From: Chromera velia
Lineage: Eukaryota > Sar > Chromeraceae
Length of the DNA stretch: 22,500 nt
Reading direction: 5' to 3'
Assembly (NCBI GenBank): GCA_018398765.1
Contig: JAHBMJ010002591.1
Coordinates: 1 to 22,500 of the forward strand
Below, piece after piece: positions 20,072-22,500 of this stretch. Both the position numbers and the translations under genes were made by a program. The stretch's first letter is position 1; each line of letters starts with the position of its first letter. The notes under the pieces are model-generated. The model was not told the DNA's origin and searched no databases. It was given only the letters and a program-made list of their open reading frames with translations.

Positions 20072-21934
20072 GTACAAAGAGGGTAAAAGAAACAAAGAGG
20101 ACCGAAAAGAAAAACATACACATGCGACCTTGCAACGAATCAGATCAAAGCACACTCACCTGTGGAAAGAAAACGAAAAAAAGCTCTCCAGTGAAAACAA
20201 AAAACAAATCTCTTCATCGATCTAGCTATCATAAGAGCACAAAGAAACACACCCACCTTCACCAAATTGTCTGCACAGAAGGTGTTCATCATGTGAAATT
20301 CTAGTCCCAAACTCCCCACAGATCCCACAAGGTCGATCCAATCCTCTGCCCTCAGTCCTGCCTCAGGCTCCCAGTCTTTTCCTTTTTTCCTCCCGCCAAT
20401 GTCATTGCCATAACTGGCACTCAGTCTCTCAATCTCAAGCCTTGCACATGCCCCGATGACAGTCAGAAGAGGACCGTGGTCCCACCCCAGACGCGCACAA
20501 TCCCGGGCAGCCTGCACGAAGAACGGAGCAGGGAGGGCAGCCAGACGCCCGCCCCCTCCCGTGGGTCCCTCAGCCAGTCGGAACGAGACGGCACGAAGGA
20601 ATGCCTCGACGGCGGGGACTGCGGAAGGGACACGAACAAAACAAGAGACAGAAGAATATAAAATATTATCAGGTTGTGTGGAATGACACTCTTTCCATCT
20701 GGAGAAAATTCAAATTCTGAAGGGGGACCACAATAAAGGCAAACAGGCACTTCTACAGCTATGTATCTCACCCAAACTATTATTTCACGTGAATTATAAA
20801 CTACTTAAAGCCAGCCGCTCACATTGCGGTAGTGTGCTCCTTCTTTGACGCACAGGACGAAGAGAATAAGAAGTAGAGAGTGCAGGACAGCACGGGCAAG
20901 GAGCCGGGCGGGTGGAGGAAATTCAGGCGGACCGTTGGGATTCAGTCGGAAGAGCGCCGCCACATGGAGGACCCTTGCAAGGAGCAGGGCGTTCAGCTTC
21001 TTCCTTGTCACCAGGCCTCCTGCCTTCCTGACAAACTCGGTCAGAAAACCTTCGTGACGAATCTGCACGGAGACAGACAGAGAGACAAGGAAAAGGGGGG
21101 GGGGAAGCAAGAGACCGCCGGACCATACGCACACAACAAGCCAGCCAGAAGAGTCTCAAGCGACATGGCTGAAGGCCAGCCCCTTTCACTCACTGACGCA
21201 TGCAGAAAGGGTAATTTTGGAGAGGCCACAGTGAGACGGTAGACAGCACCTTCACCTCTGAATTACAGCAGCGTACTTTGAGATGGAAGAATTCGTCAGC
21301 GTGTCTTCTGCACACCCGTTTGGAATGACTCTAATTGGCTGAGGACTGAACATGACGAAAAATTGACAGCTTTTCCTGACTGTCTGTCTCTTTGTTTGTT
21401 CATTTGTTTGACTGAGTGACTGTCTGTTTGAAAAAAGAAAGAAAGGAGTCATATAGTCTGTCTGTGTGCCTGTCTGCTGTCGTTCGGTCATCGCACGGAC
21501 CTCCAGAGCCGCCAGCGTCTCTCCCGCATCGACCAGCTCCTGTGGGGTGGAGACGTGGTAGAGGCTCGCTGTGAGGTGGTCTAGCAGGAGGTCCAGGAGG
21601 GAGACGGTGGAATGCGCAGGGGAAGAAGAAGAAGAGGAAGTGCGGGAACCCCGCCGGATGACCGGCACGTGAAGAGCTTTGGGGTCACCTGGGGGCATTT
21701 GCTTGAGTGCAGAGATGGCCACCAACTGCTCGTGTGTGCTCAATGTGCCTGCATGCTCTGCTAGAAGAGGCACGAATTCAGAGGGAAACCTTGCCACACG
21801 AGCTCTGGAGTCCTTCATTTCTCTTCCCGTCTCCGTCTCCGTCTCTGAAGACTGGAGGAGACGGTGAAGGTGTGCGACGGCTTTGCTGCATCCCTCTCTC
21901 CCTGCCAGACGGTGTCTTCCGAAAAATGAAGGAT
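14923..21934 (-). CDS. RAP-domain helical-repeat protein (putative organellar RNA-binding), about 11 exons
   Basis: Predicted organellar RNA-binding protein: an array of degenerate helical repeats (HPR/FAST-kinase-like) ending in a RAP domain. Exons, in transcript order, are 21934-21501, 21062-20823, 20618-20257, 19772-19230, 18772-18694, 18195-18083, 17519-17370, 17003-16962, 16346-16267, 16025-15810 and 15073-14923, giving about 800 residues. All introns have GT-AG ends, and phases agree at every junction except exon 2/3. There exon 2 ends in phase 0 but the best acceptor (AG at 20620-20619) needs phase 1; an AG 14 nt further in (exon from 20604) restores the frame. Repeat-like segments include [10 protein letters not shown] (exon 4), [10 protein letters not shown] (exon 5) and A-N-L-L-L-A-W (exon 6). 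The RAP domain spans exons 9-11: Y-R-L-D-F-V-R, then [12 protein letters not shown], then [18 protein letters not shown] Glu-rich insert lies between the first two blocks. RAP proteins act on rRNA or mRNA in mitochondria or plastids; which one is not shown here. The 5' end is unresolved: the frame is open upstream to an ATG at 22250. Confidence 0.82.
15074..15809 (-). other. RAP-gene intron splitting the RAP domain
   Basis: A phase 2 intron of 736 nt, donor TG|GTAAGC and acceptor CTCTCTCAG|GG. Joining TG to G gives Trp and fuses the E-V-D-G-P-Q-H-F half of the RAP domain to its L-L-E-G-L-G-L half. Over a third of the intron is the CA/TG repeat at 15132-15405. Confidence 0.85.
15132..15405. 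repeat. Very long compound (CA)n repeat
   Basis: About 270 bp of CA units on the plus strand, with scattered CG, TA and GA interruptions. It sits in the 736-nt RAP-gene intron, so the transcript carries a (UG)n tract. Open frames through it encode only Thr-His or Cys-Val alternation and are artefacts. Confidence 0.97.
16386..16522. repeat. Long compound (TG)n repeat ending in (CG)n
   Basis: About 137 bp of TG units on the plus strand, with CG interruptions, ending in six CG units. It lies in the 615-nt RAP-gene intron (16961-16347), so the transcript carries a (CA)n tract. It is the reverse complement of the repeat at 15132-15405. Alternating purine-pyrimidine of this kind can adopt Z-DNA. 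Confidence 0.97.
16947..16963. repeat. (TACC)n repeat at a splice donor
   Basis: In minus-strand sense, the 42-nt exon ends in CAG|GTAGGTAGGTAGG. The donor is therefore the first of several tandem GTAG units. Each repeat unit after the first is a potential alternative donor four bases further on. Confidence 0.8.
17511..17651 (-). repeat. Duplicated 3' splice site flanking a hairpin, locus A
   Basis: Positions 17511-17551 and 17611-17651 are 41-bp direct repeats with two mismatches, offset by exactly 100 bp. Weaker similarity continues to 17570 and 17670. In the sense of the RAP gene each copy contains CCCTCCAG|CTTCT, the acceptor of exon 7, so the splice site exists twice. The copy at 17521-17520 is the one that opens the coding frame. 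Between the copies is a perfect 16-bp stem, listed separately. Confidence 0.93.
17563..17608. mobile_element. Small palindromic element, copy A
   Basis: The left arm 17563-17578 and right arm 17593-17608 are perfect 16-bp inverted repeats (GCATTCATTTTCATAC and its complement) around a 14-nt AT-rich loop. Both arms and loop resemble the hairpin at 19797-19845, so the two are members of one family. There is no coding capacity. Whether it moves is inference; a MITE-like element or a hairpin-induced duplication are both possible. Confidence 0.6.
19758..19876 (-). repeat. Duplicated 3' splice site flanking a hairpin, locus B
   Basis: Positions 19758-19793 and 19841-19876 are 36-bp direct repeats with two mismatches, offset by 83 bp. 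In RAP-gene sense each copy reads GTGCTTGCAG|GAGGTCC, the acceptor of exon 4. The copy at 19774-19773 opens the coding frame, whereas reading on from the upstream copy meets a stop inside the hairpin. The flanking sequence is unrelated to locus A, yet the arrangement is the same. Confidence 0.93.
19797..19845. mobile_element. Small palindromic element, copy B
   Basis: The 20-bp arms 19797-19816 and 19826-19845 pair with two mismatches around a 9-nt loop. The arms share the ATGCATT...CATAC core with copy A. The right arm overlaps the start of the second flanking direct repeat by five bases (CATGC). There is no coding capacity. Confidence 0.6.
19996..20072. repeat. (CT)n followed by (CA)n compound repeat
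   Basis: About 60 bp of CT with two CCCT interruptions, then eight CA units. It lies in the RAP-gene intron between exons 3 and 4. In transcript sense it is a UG tract followed by a long AG purine tract, upstream of the duplicated acceptor of locus B. Confidence 0.95.
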
Positions 21935-22250
21935 CTGTAGCAGAAGCGGAGGTCACAGAGAAAAAGCGAACACGGATACCTGCTGCCTTCATGCGCGAGA
22001 TAGAAGGGAGCCCTGTGGCACAAATTTTCACATGCACTTGGATACTCAAGTAGACCGTCTTCGATCTGTTGTTCATCTTGGGATTGTCTGCTCCTGAAAG
22101 GCGTTTTTTCCAGGGGAATGTGCAGCACCCTCCAAAAAACAGGTGCGATGAGACTGCTTTAGTGCATCTTTTTGAAGTACAAAGCAGAACAAAAGGCTCA
22201 GAGAAAAAGGTTGAGACATGCTTGAGACGGATGAGGAATGATGCATGCAT
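21935..22250 (-). other. Uncertain 5' part of the RAP gene
   Basis: The exon 1 frame stays open upstream to an ATG at 22250-22248. The conceptual extension begins M-H-A-S-F-L-I-R-L-K and is rich in basic and hydroxylated residues, with few acids at first, so it could be an organellar transit peptide. However, a good 3' splice site (CTTCTGCTACAG, AG at 21936-21935) suggests that coding starts at 21934, with earlier exons upstream and possibly outside the window. I cannot decide between these. Confidence 0.35.
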
Positions 22251-22286
22251 TCCGATTCAGAGCTAGGCATGAGCTAGGCTCGCAAT

Positions 22287-22400
22287 CTCGGACATGCATG
22301 CTCGGACATGCTCAGACATGGCTCGGACACGGCTCGGACATGGCTCGGACATGCATGCTCNGGGGGGGGGGGGGACACGCACGGCTCGGACACGCACGCG
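22287..22400. repeat. Degenerate CTCGGACATG repeat array interrupted by an N and G-run
   Basis: About eight units of 10-16 bp based on CTCGGACATG, some extended by CATG or CACG. An N at 22361 followed by a G-run breaks the array, marking unresolved assembly sequence. Open frames across it are not meaningful. Confidence 0.8.
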
Positions 22401-22500
22401 TGTAATTCGGCTGGGCTCTGCTATGCCTGCCGTTGCCTGGAGGTGGTGAGATGTGGTGAGCTCATGTGAGCTCATTCAACGTTCTCCTCTTTGAAACGCC

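Noticed and set aside
21935..21979. A 45-nt intron in the 5' part of the RAP gene
   Set aside because: GT and AG ends are present in matching phase, but 45 nt is far shorter than every other intron here (148-736 nt). The stretch is also open in frame. More likely the acceptor pairs with a donor further upstream, or the sequence is retained.
22263..22475. Minus-strand open frame of 70 codons near the right edge
   Set aside because: It crosses the N and G-run at 22361 and consists of the degenerate CTCGGACATG repeat.

Overview
This window is nuclear DNA from a unicellular eukaryote. The genes are split by GT-AG introns, large stretches are saturated with di- and tetranucleotide repeats, and one gene encodes a RAP-domain helical-repeat protein of the kind that is expanded in alveolates (apicomplexans and chromerid algae). 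Mid-range GC, repeat-laden non-coding DNA and a RAP protein together fit a chromerid such as Chromera velia best. That assignment is inference; no marker gene in the window proves it.

Layout. (1) About 0.17-2.77 kb, plus strand: a long open frame for a Ser/Gly/Glu-rich, probably disordered protein. It ends in a GA-repeat tail that runs straight into a consensus 5' splice site. (2) About 2.77-9.6 kb: no convincing gene. The DNA is built largely of short tandem repeats (TTTC, TTCC, TGCC, GAAC, TCTG, GCAT) plus one exact 50-bp tandem duplication. (3) About 9.6-11.0 kb: a distinctly AT-rich block with small hairpins and no gene. (4) 11,436-13,245, plus strand: a complete two-exon class 3 lipase gene with a signal peptide. 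(5) About 13.25-14.33 kb: a second AT-rich spacer. (6) About 14.3-21.9 kb, minus strand: one large gene of about 11 exons for a RAP-domain protein of about 800 residues, reconstructed exon by exon. Intron phases match at every junction except one. Its introns hold very long CA/TG and CT repeats. (7) About 21.9-22.5 kb: the uncertain 5' end of that gene, then a short degenerate repeat array, an N and a G-run marking an assembly gap.

The lipase and RAP genes are convergent. They share no evident pathway: the lipase looks secreted or lumenal, while RAP proteins act on RNA in mitochondria or plastids. The most striking observation is that two introns of the RAP gene each carry a small hairpin of the same sequence family. 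In both cases it is flanked by a 36-41 bp direct duplication of that intron's own 3' splice site. A second is that long TG and CA tracts in two other introns are complementary in the transcript and bracket two exons encoding the first half of the RAP domain.
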